This document shows, in pieces, positions 1 through 7,169 of a DNA stretch of 37,169 nucleotides; the first letter of the stretch is position 1, and each line of letters opens with the position of its first letter. Location: NCBI GenBank assembly GCA_964353455.1, contig CAYGWP010000090.1:1-37169 (forward strand). Reading direction: 5' to 3'. The DNA is from CAYGWP01 sp964353455. GTDB lineage: Bacteria; Planctomycetota; Phycisphaerae; FEN-1346. The notes beneath the pieces were generated by a model, which saw only the letters and a list, made by a program, of their open reading frames with translations, was not told the origin of the DNA and did not search any database. The translations under genes and the position numbers were made by a program.

Positions 1-326
1 TGGCGGTCATGTACCTTGGACGGATCGTTGAGCAGGGCCTGACCGAGTTGCTCTTCGATGAGCCGCTTCACCCGTACACGCAGGCGCTGTTATCGGCCAT
101 CCCGAGTGCGGACCAGTCGCAGCAAAGGCAGCGTATCCGTCTCGAAGGCGATGTGCCTTCGCCGATCGCGCCGCCGCCGGGGTGCCACTTCCATCCCCGT
201 TGCCGTTATGCCATGGCTGTCTGCCGGAGCGTGTACCCGGCCGTGACGCTGGTGGAAGGCGGCCGGATGGTCCGCTGCCACCTTCACAACCGAAACGGTC
301 AGAGGCAGGAGGAAAGCGGCGCTTGA
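1..326 (+). CDS. Oligo/dipeptide ABC transporter ATP-binding protein, C-terminal fragment (5' cut by window edge)
   Basis: Only the last ~108 codons are present; the reading frame enters at base 3 and ends with TGA at 324-326. The protein would be one of the two cytoplasmic ATPases of an OppDF/DppDF-type importer, powering uptake of short peptides. The visible part is diagnostic of this family: the end of the ABC core (MYLGRIVEQG), then the LFDEPLHPYTQALLSAIP stretch, and the oligopeptide/dipeptide transporter C-terminal domain with the GCHFHPRC motif and later cysteines (C-x-V near CRSV, and RCHL). The Walker motifs lie outside the window, so OppD versus OppF/DppF cannot be settled; the short tail favours the F type. 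The next gene starts 62 bases downstream on the same strand, so a peptide importer sits directly upstream of the peptidase and hydroxyproline genes. Confidence 0.9.
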   Translation, partial: AVMYLGRIVEQGLTELLFDEPLHPYTQALLSAIPSADQSQQRQRIRLEGDVPSPIAPPPGCHFHPRCRYAMAVCRSVYPAVTLVEGGRMVRCHLHNRNGQRQEESGA

Positions 327-388
327 CCCGCCCTCCGGACCGGCGGGCCGGGAACTTTTCGGTCCCCTGCTTACAGAGGACACATTGC

Positions 389-2098
389 ATGAGAAGGCGA
401 GTGTTTCTGCGGAGTCTGGGCGTCGGCGCTGCCGCGGCGCTGGCCGGGAATAATAGGGGACGCTCCCCTATTTCCGCCAATACAGGGCGAAAACGCCAAT
501 GTTTTGGGGGTAAGTTTTCGGAAATAGGGGAGCGTCCCCTATTATTCCCAGCAAGTGCCGTGAACAAGCCGAACATCGTTTTCATCCTCGCCGATGACAT
601 GGGCTACGGAGACGTCGGGTGCTACAACGCGGACTCGAGGATTCCCACGCCCCACATGGACCGCCTGGCCCGCGAGGGCGTGCGGTTCACCGACGCGCAC
701 TCCCCGTCGGCCGTCTGCACGCCCACGCGGTACGGCATCCTGACCGGGCGTTACTGCTGGCGGACGTGGCTGAAGCGCGGCGTCATCGGCGGATACACGC
801 CGCCGCTGATTGAACCGGACCGGATGACCGTGGCCTCCTTTCTCAAACGTCACGGGTACGCGACGGCGTGCATTGGCAAATGGCACCTGGGCCTGGGCTG
901 GACGCGCCAGAACGGCTTTGTCGGCACCTGGAAGGACGCCCAGGAGCGAGTCAAGGACTCGTCGCAGGACGGCGATCCGGCCACGGGCGCGAACGTCGAT
1001 TTCACGAAGCCGATCCACGGGGGCCCAACCGACTTAGGCTTTGACTATGCGTACTTCACGGCGGCGTGCTCGACCATGGACGGCCCGTTCTGTTTCATCG
1101 AGAACGACCGCACGGTGGGGATCCCCGACAAGCCCATCTTCGTCGACAAGACGAAGCCGGCGGAGTACGGCCGGCCGCGCCCGGGCCTGGTCGCCCCGGG
1201 CTATGTGTTGGAGGACGTGGACCCGACCTTCACCCGCAAGGCCGTCGAGTTCATCGAGCGAAGCCGCAAAGAGAACCCCGACCGGCCCTTCTTTGCGTAT
1301 GTGGCGCTTTCGGCGCCCCACACGCCCTGGCTGCCGCCGGCGTTCGTCCAAGGCAAGAGCCGGGATGGCCCGCGCGGCGACCTCGTCTTTCTGTTCGACT
1401 GGTGCGTGGGACAGGTCGTCGAGGCCCTGGAGCGCCTGGGCTTGGCCGACAACACCCTGCTCATTGTCGCAAGCGACAACGGTCCCCACGAGGGCACCAG
1501 TGGCCACAGGTCGGCGGGCGACCATCGCGGCTACAAGTCGCACGTCTGGGAAGGCGGGCACCGCGTGCCGTTCATCGCCCGCTGGCCCGCCAGCCGTATT
1601 GGGCGGGGCGCCGTCAGCGGGGAGCCAATCTGCCTGACGGACCTGATGGCGACGTGTGCGGCAATCCTGGGCGAGAGGCTGCCCGCCGACGCCGGCCCGG
1701 ATAGTTACAATATCCTGCCGGCTTTGCTGGGCGAGAAACTCGGGCACCCGATCCGCGAGGCCCTGGTGTCTCACTCGGTGTACGGTGTGTTTGCGGTCCG
1801 CCAGGGGCCGTGGAAACTGATCCTCGAGAATCAGGACTCGGGCGGCTGGGTCGCGCCGGCAGGAACCGCGCCCAAGCCGGGAAGTCCCGGGCAACTCTAC
1901 AACCTGGATGAAGACCCCGCGGAACAGAAGAACCTATTCGACAAGCATCCGGAGATCGTCCGGCGCCTGACGGCCTTGCTGGAGAAGTATAAGGCAGAGG
2001 GGCGGAGTGCGCCGGCGGGAATAATAGGGGACGCTCCCCTATTTCCGCCAATACAGGGCGAAAACGCCAATGTTTCGGGGGTAAGTTTTCGGAAATAG
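389..2098 (+). CDS. S1-family sulfatase with Tat signal, carrying repeat A inside the signal region and at the C-terminus
   Basis: Predicted secreted sulfate ester hydrolase (569 aa) of the formylglycine-dependent S1/alkaline-phosphatase superfamily. ATG 389 is chosen because AGAGGA lies 8 bases upstream and the protein then opens with a twin-arginine signal (MRRRVFLRSLGVG). Residues about 20-53 are the translation of a 102-bp repeat inserted at the signal cleavage region. The catalytic domain starts after it: NIVFILADD (metal-binding Asp pair 69-70), the sulfatase signature CTPTR at 110-114 with Cys110 as the residue converted to formylglycine, GKWHLG, and a C-terminal subdomain ending near 2017. 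The last ~27 residues and the TAG stop are supplied by a second repeat copy, so the native C-terminus has been replaced. It is similar to arylsulfatase A-like S1 members; the substrate cannot be read from sequence. A formylglycine-generating or anaerobic maturase gene is not in the window. Confidence 0.93.
   Translation: MRRRVFLRSLGVGAAAALAGNNRGRSPISANTGRKRQCFGGKFSEIGERPLLFPASAVNKPNIVFILADDMGYGDVGCYNADSRIPTPHMDRLAREGVRFTDAHSPSAVCTPTRYGILTGRYCWRTWLKRGVIGGYTPPLIEPDRMTVASFLKRHGYATACIGKWHLGLGWTRQNGFVGTWKDAQERVKDSSQDGDPATGANVDFTKPIHGGPTDLGFDYAYFTAACSTMDGPFCFIENDRTVGIPDKPIFVDKTKPAEYGRPRPGLVAPGYVLEDVDPTFTRKAVEFIERSRKENPDRPFFAYVALSAPHTPWLPPAFVQGKSRDGPRGDLVFLFDWCVGQVVEALERLGLADNTLLIVASDNGPHEGTSGHRSAGDHRGYKSHVWEGGHRVPFIARWPASRIGRGAVSGEPICLTDLMATCAAILGERLPADAGPDSYNILPALLGEKLGHPIREALVSHSVYGVFAVRQGPWKLILENQDSGGWVAPAGTAPKPGSPGQLYNLDEDPAEQKNLFDKHPEIVRRLTALLEKYKAEGRSAPAGIIGDAPLFPPIQGENANVSGVSFRK
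447..548 (+). repeat. Repeat family A, copy 1 (102-bp composite palindrome, in frame in sulfatase)
   Basis: GGAATAAT at the left end and ATTATTCC at the right end are reverse complements; each arm holds a smaller hairpin (AGGGGACGCTCCCCT and its reciprocal) and the centre holds GGCGAAAACGCC. The length is 102 bases, exactly 34 codons. It is read through as an insert beginning NNRGRSPIS and ending EIGERPLLF. Removing it rejoins an ordinary Tat signal (ALA-AASAVNKPN) with the reading frame kept. Confidence 0.97.
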
Positions 2099-2119
2099 GG
2101 GAGCGTCCCCTATTATTCC
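2018..2119 (+). repeat. Repeat family A, copy 2 (supplies the sulfatase stop codon)
   Basis: This copy is nearly identical to the one at 447-548, with the same orientation and length. The sulfatase enters it in a different phase (reads GIIGDAPLF) and terminates at the TAG inside the right arm (2096-2098). The native 3' end of the sulfatase therefore lies at or before 2018. The next gene begins 36 bases after the repeat. The strong hairpin could also act as an mRNA-stabilising or attenuating structure between the two genes. Confidence 0.97.
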
Positions 2120-2154
2120 GCCGGGCAGCCGATGGTGGCCAGAAGGGATACAAC

Positions 2155-5100
2155 ATGCGCGATGACAACGCGGCGCCGATGGTCCTGTGGTACGCCCGAC
2201 CGGCCGCCGAGTGGCGGGAAGCGTTGCCCGTCGGCAACGGCCGCCTCGGGGCGATGGTCTTCGGGACGGTGCCGGCCGAGCGCATCCAACTGAACGAGGA
2301 AACTGTCTGGACGGGCGGGCCCTATGACCCGGCCCGGCCTGGTGGCGCCGAGGCGCTGCCGGAGATCCGCCGGCTCGTATTCGCCGGCGAATACATGAAG
2401 GCCCACTACCTGTTCGGCGAGACGATGATGGGCCGGCCTGTCGAGCAGATGAAGTACCAGCCGCTCGCGAACCTCAGGCTGACCTTCACGGGGCACGACG
2501 AGGTAGCCGACTACCGGCGCGAGTTGGACCTCGACACGGCGGTGGCCACGGTCTCGTATCGTGCGGGCGGCGTGAACTTTGTGCGCGAAGTTCTGGCCAG
2601 CGCGGTCGATCAGGTTGTCTGCATCCGCCTGACGGCCGATGCAGAGGGGGCCATTTCGTTTGAGGCCGATTTCTCCGGCGGGCAGGAAGGCCGGCCCCAG
2701 GGCGATGCGACGTGGGAGTGCACGGTTTCGGTCCCCGACGAACTGGTGTTGCGCGGCCACACGGCCAGCCATCAGGGCATCGGGAGTAATAGGGGACGCT
2801 CCCCTATTTCGGCCAATACAGGGCGAAAACGCCAATGTTTTGGGGGTAAGTTTTCAGAAATAGGGGAGCGTCCCCTATTATTGGAACTCCCCCGCGTGGC
2901 GTACGAGGCCCGCGTCAAGGTGCTCGCGGAGGGCGGAGAATGGGCCGCCCGCGATGGACGGCTGGTGGTCACAGGCGCCGATGCCGCCACCGTGCTCGTT
3001 GCGGCCGCGACGAACTTCGTCCGGTACAACGACCTCGGAGGCGAAAGAGCCGCACGCGTCAGGTTGTGCCTGGATACCGTGGCCGGCAAATCGTATCGCC
3101 GGATCAAGGACGACCACGTGGCCGATTACCGGCGGCTGTTCAGGCGCGCGGCCCTGGAACTGCCGGCGACCGAGGCGTCCGCGCTGCCTATCGACGAGCG
3201 CATCCGGCGCTACGCCGAGGCCGGCGACCCGCACCTGGCCGCCCTCCTGTTCCAGTTCGGCAGGTACCTGTTGATCTCAAGCAGCCGACCCGGATGCCAG
3301 CCCGCCAACCTCCAGGGGATCTGGAACGAGGACGTCAACCCGGCGTGGGAAAGCAAGTTCACGACCAACATCAACCTCCAGATGAACTACTGGCCGGCCG
3401 AGGTCGCGAACCTTCCGGAGTGCGTGGAACCCCTCGTGCGACTCGTGGAAGACCTGGCCGTGACGGGCCGGCGAGTCGCCGAGGTCCACTATGGGGCGCG
3501 CGGCTGGGTGCTCCACCAGAACACGGACCTGTGGCGTGCGGCCGCCCCGATGGATGGGCCGACCTGGGGCACGTGGCCGACTGGCGGCGCGTGGTTGTGC
3601 CGCCACCTGTGGGAACACTACCTTTATAGCGGCGACCGGGAGTTCCTCAGGCGCGTGTACCCGCTCTTGGTGGGGGCGGCGCAGTTCTTCCTGGACACGT
3701 TGGTCGAGCATCCCGCGTACGGCTGGCTGGTGACCTGTCCGTCGAGTTCGCCGGAGAATTTTCCCGCGTGCCCGGGCAACGGCAAGTATCTCGATGAGGT
3801 GCTCAAGTTCCACCTTCCCGGCACGAGCATCTGCGCCGGGCCGACGATGGACTCGCAGATCCTGCGCGACCTGTTCTCGGCCTGCATCGCCGCGGCCGAG
3901 GTTCTCGGGGTTGATGCCGATCTGCGGAAAACCTGGACTCTCACCCGCGAGCGTCTTGCCCCGATGCAAGTCGGCCGCAAGGGCAACCTCCAAGAGTGGC
4001 TCGAAGACTGGGACGACCTCGAGCACCAGCACCGCCACCTGTCGCACCTGTATGGGGCGTTCCCCAGCGACCAGATCACGCCCGATGAGACCCCCGAGTT
4101 GGCCGAAGCCGTGAGAGTGTCGCTGGACCAGCGCGGCGACGGCGGCACGGGGTTCTCGATGGCCTGGAAGGCCGCCTTGTGGGCCCGCCTGCGAGACGGC
4201 GACCGCGCCCACCGATGTCTGGCGAACCTTATCGCGAAGAACACCTGCCCGAACGGTTTCTCGATCTGCTTCAAGGCGCCGCAGGTGGACGGCACGTTCG
4301 GCGGCTGCGCGGCCATTGCCGAAATGCTGCTCCAGTCGCATGGCGGGGCGATCCGCCTGCTGCCGGCGCTGCCCGCGGCTTGGCCCGACGGGGCGCTGCG
4401 GGGGTTCCGGGCGCGCGGAGGGGTGGAAGTCGATCTTGTTTGGCGCGGGGGCCGCGCGCAGTCGGCCACGATCCGCGCGGCCCTGGCGGGTCGCCACTGC
4501 GTGATGCCGCCGCCGGGGCAGCGGGTCGAAGCGGTGACCTCGGGCGGCGCGGCTGCTGCAATCAGCGTCCAGGCGGACGGCTCGGTGAACCTTGAGTTCC
4601 GCGAAGGACAGGCTTACGAGATAGTGTTTGCCGAGGCCGGTTCGGGCGCGGCGCAGCCTGCGGCACCCCGGCCCGGCTTGCCGCCCGCCAGTACGGAGGG
4701 CGGGTTCCAGAGGGATTTCCCGCCCGAGGAATTTGCGTCGCGATGGACGCGGATCTTCGAGGCCATCGGCCCACGGGCCCACGCCCTTCTTCAAGGCGCT
4801 CCCCCGGTCCGCGGCTTTGATGTCTTCCGTCAGACCAACGAGTTCTACTACTGCTGCGGCGTGGAAGTGCCTCAGGCCTACCTGCTTCTCAGCGCAGCGG
4901 ACCGCCGGGCGGCGCTCTTCCTTCCTCATCGCCCGGCGGGGCGGAGCGCGGAGGGGGCGTCCCTTGCGGCGGAGGACGCCGACCTGGTCCGGCAGCGGAC
5001 CGGCGTGCACGCCGTGTTCGGGATCGAAGCCCTGTCGGACCACCTGCGAGGCGCATCCGTTCTCTACACGCCGCACGCCCCGGCGGAAGGAAGGTTCGGC

Positions 5101-6030
5101 GACCGTGTCGAGGCGAAGCGGGCTGACAAGTGCGCCGCCGAAGACCCGTGGGACGGCCGGCCGCCGCGGGAGCAGCACCTGATCGACCTGCTTCGGGCCC
5201 GCCTGCCCGGCGTCGAGATTCACGACCTCCTGCCGGTGCTCGACTCGTTGCGCGCGGTCAAGAGTCCTCGCGAGATCGATCTCCTGCGCCGGGCCGGCCT
5301 TATTTCGGCGTTGGCCATCACCGAGGCCATGCGCGCCACCCGCCCGGGGATGATCGAGTACCAGTTGGGCGCTATCGCCAGCCACGTCTTCTTGAGCCAC
5401 GGCGCGCGGGGCGAAGGGTACCGTTCGATCATCGCCAGCGGCAAGAACGCGTGGTTCGCCCACTACTTCCGCAACACCGACGTGATGAAAGACGGGGACC
5501 TTGTGCTGATGGACGCCGCCCCGGACCTCGGCTACTACACCAGCGACATCGGCCGCATGTGGCCCGTCAATGGCGTTTACGCCGAGTGGCAGCGCGAACT
5601 GTATGGCTTCGCGCTTGAGTATCACAAGACGCTGCTTGCGCGGATACGCCCCGGCGTGACCGCGGATCAGATCCTCACCGAGGCCGCCGCCGAGATGGCC
5701 AAGGTTGTGGAACGAACGCCCTTCTCGAAGGGAACTTACAGGGATGCGGCCCGCCGAACGCTCGAGTTCAAGGGGCACCTGTCGCATCCGGTCGGCATGG
5801 CAGTGCACGACCCCGGCGGGTATAGCGGGAAGCCGCTCGTTCCGGGCGTTGTGTTCGCGGTTGACCCGCAGATGTGGGTTCCCGAGGAGGAACTCTACAT
5901 CCGGGTCGAGGACACCGTGGCGGTGACCGAGCAGGGGATTGAGAATCTCACGGTTGCCGCGCCGCTGGAACTGGATGACGCTCAGGCCGTGATGCGCGAG
6001 GCGAGCGCATTCCCGGAATTGGGGCCCTGA
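2155..6030 (+). CDS. GH95 glycosidase fused to M24-family Xaa-Pro peptidase
   Basis: A 1291-aa two-enzyme polypeptide. Start ATG 2155 is preceded by AAGGG (2143-2147). Residues ~9-840 are a GH95 module (alpha-L-fucosidase/alpha-L-galactosidase family): the opening MVLWYARPA..EALPVGNGRLGAMVFG, NINLQMNYW (Asn405 and Asn407, the paired Asn of the family), PSSSPEN (Glu534, likely general acid) and VDGTFG (Asp712). A 34-aa repeat insert sits at ~210-244, between TASHQGI and LPRVAYEARV, probably a surface loop. Residues ~853-1291 are an aminopeptidase P/prolidase-like M24 module with its creatinase-type N-domain; metal ligands are Asp1120, Asp1131, His1211, Asp1237 (usually Glu) and Glu1252. It would remove N-terminal residues before Pro or Hyp. 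No signal peptide is visible, suggesting action in the cytoplasm on imported glycopeptides. The junction (~843-850) coincides with a 21-bp inverted repeat, so the fusion may be repeat-made. Confidence 0.92.
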   Translation: MRDDNAAPMVLWYARPAAEWREALPVGNGRLGAMVFGTVPAERIQLNEETVWTGGPYDPARPGGAEALPEIRRLVFAGEYMKAHYLFGETMMGRPVEQMKYQPLANLRLTFTGHDEVADYRRELDLDTAVATVSYRAGGVNFVREVLASAVDQVVCIRLTADAEGAISFEADFSGGQEGRPQGDATWECTVSVPDELVLRGHTASHQGIGSNRGRSPISANTGRKRQCFGGKFSEIGERPLLLELPRVAYEARVKVLAEGGEWAARDGRLVVTGADAATVLVAAATNFVRYNDLGGERAARVRLCLDTVAGKSYRRIKDDHVADYRRLFRRAALELPATEASALPIDERIRRYAEAGDPHLAALLFQFGRYLLISSSRPGCQPANLQGIWNEDVNPAWESKFTTNINLQMNYWPAEVANLPECVEPLVRLVEDLAVTGRRVAEVHYGARGWVLHQNTDLWRAAAPMDGPTWGTWPTGGAWLCRHLWEHYLYSGDREFLRRVYPLLVGAAQFFLDTLVEHPAYGWLVTCPSSSPENFPACPGNGKYLDEVLKFHLPGTSICAGPTMDSQILRDLFSACIAAAEVLGVDADLRKTWTLTRERLAPMQVGRKGNLQEWLEDWDDLEHQHRHLSHLYGAFPSDQITPDETPELAEAVRVSLDQRGDGGTGFSMAWKAALWARLRDGDRAHRCLANLIAKNTCPNGFSICFKAPQVDGTFGGCAAIAEMLLQSHGGAIRLLPALPAAWPDGALRGFRARGGVEVDLVWRGGRAQSATIRAALAGRHCVMPPPGQRVEAVTSGGAAAAISVQADGSVNLEFREGQAYEIVFAEAGSGAAQPAAPRPGLPPASTEGGFQRDFPPEEFASRWTRIFEAIGPRAHALLQGAPPVRGFDVFRQTNEFYYCCGVEVPQAYLLLSAADRRAALFLPHRPAGRSAEGASLAAEDADLVRQRTGVHAVFGIEALSDHLRGASVLYTPHAPAEGRFGDRVEAKRADKCAAEDPWDGRPPREQHLIDLLRARLPGVEIHDLLPVLDSLRAVKSPREIDLLRRAGLISALAITEAMRATRPGMIEYQLGAIASHVFLSHGARGEGYRSIIASGKNAWFAHYFRNTDVMKDGDLVLMDAAPDLGYYTSDIGRMWPVNGVYAEWQRELYGFALEYHKTLLARIRPGVTADQILTEAAAEMAKVVERTPFSKGTYRDAARRTLEFKGHLSHPVGMAVHDPGGYSGKPLVPGVVFAVDPQMWVPEEELYIRVEDTVAVTEQGIENLTVAAPLELDDAQAVMREASAFPELGP
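2783..2884 (+). repeat. Repeat family A, copy 3 (in frame in GH95)
   Basis: A 102-bp copy beginning GGAGTAAT and ending ATTATTGG, so the outermost bases differ from the other copies while the 98-bp interior is the same. It is read in the same phase as copies 1 and 4 (NRGRSPISANTG...EIGERPLL). It interrupts the GH95 N-terminal beta-sandwich between two segments that are normally close together, without breaking the frame. Confidence 0.97.
4684..4704 (+). repeat. Repeat family C, copy 1 (21-bp inverted repeat at GH95-M24 junction)
   Basis: Arms CCCGCC and GGGCGGG flank AGTACGGA. The identical 21 bases occur at 9555-9575, and the reverse complement with one mismatch at 8574-8594. Read here as PPASTEGG, in the linker between the two enzymes. 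Confidence 0.9.
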
Positions 6031-6078
6031 TGCCCATTGCTGTTACCGGAACGTGAACCTAGAATCATGCGGTAACTC

Positions 6079-6094
6079 GGTCGCCGCGGCGACC
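6079..6094 (+). repeat. Repeat family D, copy 1: 16-bp perfect palindrome
   Basis: GGTCGCCGCGGCGACC in the 145-base gap before the activase gene. Five copies of the 14-16-bp palindrome occur between 6079 and 12935, and I saw none elsewhere in the window. This is the only copy outside a reading frame. The gap otherwise shows no recognisable promoter. Confidence 0.85.
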
Positions 6095-6175
6095 ACGGGA
6101 GCGCGAACGGGTGCCGGTCGCCTGTGAGTGATCGAAGCAGCATGGCTTCGCACAAGCACTTAGAGCCGAGTCAAC

Positions 6176-7165
6176 ATGGGTCGAGATGCACGTGAATCTT
6201 CCGGGAGGATATGGACTAAAGTCGCCGCGGCGACCTGGAGCGGCCTTGTTTTCGATATTCAGAGGTACGCAATCCACGACGGTCCGGGCATCCGCACAAC
6301 GGTCTTCCTGAAAGGATGCCCCCTCGACTGCTGGTGGTGCCACAACCCCGAGAGCCAGTCGGCCGAGCCGCAGATCGTCGTGATCGAAGGCCGATGCGTC
6401 CGTTGCGGCGAGTGCCTGAAGGTCTGCCCCAACGCACAGCCGAGGGCGGCTGTGCCACGTGGCACGCCCGCCCTCGGGCGTGCGAACGTCGGTGCGGATG
6501 GGCCGCCCTGCACGCTGTGTGGCGCGTGCGTCGCGGCGTGTCCCACGGGCGCCCGGAGGTTGGCCGGCGCGCGGATGACCGTCGGGGAGGTGCTGGCCGA
6601 GGTGCTCAAGGACCGCATCTTCTACGAGGATTCCGGCGGCGGGGCGACCTTCTCTGGCGGCGAGCCTCTCCTTCAGCCGCAGTTCCTCAAGCGGCTGCTC
6701 GAAGCGTGCCACGGCGCGGGCCTCCGCACGGCCGTGGACACGTGCGGCTTTGCTCCGTGGGACGACCTGCGGGCTGTGGCGCCATTGACGGATCTTTTCC
6801 TCTATGACGTGAAGGGCGTGGACGCCCAAGGGCACGCTGATCATACGGGGGTTTCAAGTGGCCCCATCCTCGAAAATCTGCGGGCACTGGGCGGCATCCA
6901 CGACAACATCTGGATCCGCGTGCCCATTCTCCCCGGCCTTAACGATGACGACGCCCAGTTGGATGCGATGGCCTCGCTGGCGGCTTCCATCGCGGGGGTG
7001 CGGCAGGTGAATCTGCTGCCGTACCATCAAACGGGCATCCATAAGTTCCGACAACTCGGCAGGGCGTACCGGCTGGAGCGGCTCGCGCCGCCTTCGCCGG
7101 AGCGCATGGAGGATGTGGCGGCCAGATTCAGGGCCTTCGGTCTCCAGGTCCGGGTGGGAGGTTAG
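6176..7165 (+). CDS. Glycyl-radical enzyme activating enzyme (radical SAM), HypD activase
   Basis: 329 aa; would use S-adenosylmethionine and a [4Fe-4S] cluster to abstract hydrogen from the glycine of the adjacent dehydratase. Radical-SAM CxxxCxxC is Cys48-Cys52-Cys55 in FLKGCPLDCWWCHNPES; two ferredoxin-type clusters follow (Cys74/77/80/84 and Cys112/115/118/122); FSGGEPL and LLPYHQTG are family motifs. Residues ~86-105, between the two clusters, are translated from a twin-hairpin repeat and are extra relative to normal spacing. The start is uncertain: ATG 6176 has only a weak ribosome site, whereas GGGAGG at 6203-6208 points to ATG 6211, which now runs into TAA. Deleting the 19 bases 6217-6235 would give MDWSGLVFDIQ in frame, so a palindrome insertion may have broken the original start. 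The downstream gene begins 5 bases after the stop, as expected for an activase/enzyme pair. Confidence 0.93.
   Translation: MGRDARESSGRIWTKVAAATWSGLVFDIQRYAIHDGPGIRTTVFLKGCPLDCWWCHNPESQSAEPQIVVIEGRCVRCGECLKVCPNAQPRAAVPRGTPALGRANVGADGPPCTLCGACVAACPTGARRLAGARMTVGEVLAEVLKDRIFYEDSGGGATFSGGEPLLQPQFLKRLLEACHGAGLRTAVDTCGFAPWDDLRAVAPLTDLFLYDVKGVDAQGHADHTGVSSGPILENLRALGGIHDNIWIRVPILPGLNDDDAQLDAMASLAASIAGVRQVNLLPYHQTGIHKFRQLGRAYRLERLAPPSPERMEDVAARFRAFGLQVRVGG
6203..6219 (+). promoter_or_regulatory. Orphaned Shine-Dalgarno plus ATG-GAC-TAA minicistron inside activase start
   Basis: GGGAGG followed after two bases by ATG GAC TAA. The signal is better than that of the in-frame ATG at 6176. It is probably the remnant of the native activase start, separated from its gene by the insertion carrying the palindrome at 6221-6234. 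Ribosomes loading here would make a dipeptide, possibly reducing or coupling activase synthesis. Confidence 0.5.
6221..6234 (+). repeat. Repeat family D, copy 2 (in activase 5' coding region)
   Basis: GTCGCCGCGGCGAC, followed by C, with A instead of G in front; read as VAAAT at residues 16-20 of the current activase frame. It lies directly after the orphaned start signal at 6203-6219. Confidence 0.85.
6434..6483 (+). repeat. Repeat family B, copy 1 (twin hairpin inside activase)
   Basis: Two adjacent perfect hairpins: arms GCACAGCC/GGCTGTGC at 6434-6455 and arms GCACGCCC/GGGCGTGC at 6462-6483, joined by CACGTG. The six-base loops GAGGGC and GCCCTC are reverse complements of each other. It is a typical REP/BIME-like twin structure. 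It is read in frame between the two iron-sulfur ferredoxin motifs. Confidence 0.92.
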
Positions 7166-7169
7166 CGGC

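Noticed and set aside
182..388. N-terminal extension of the sulfatase frame from GTG 182
   Set aside because: It overlaps the ABC-transporter gene in another frame and lacks a signal; ATG 389 has a ribosome site and a Tat signal.
447..548. Insertion sequence or transposase remnant as explanation for family A
   Set aside because: No transposase frame, no clear target duplication around any of the four copies; the unit is a non-autonomous palindrome.
3277..5808. Long minus-strand open frame (843 codons) opposite GH95-M24
   Set aside because: It is antisense to a gene with intact motifs in a high-GC genome; its translation is Arg/Gly/Ala-rich with no recognisable domain.
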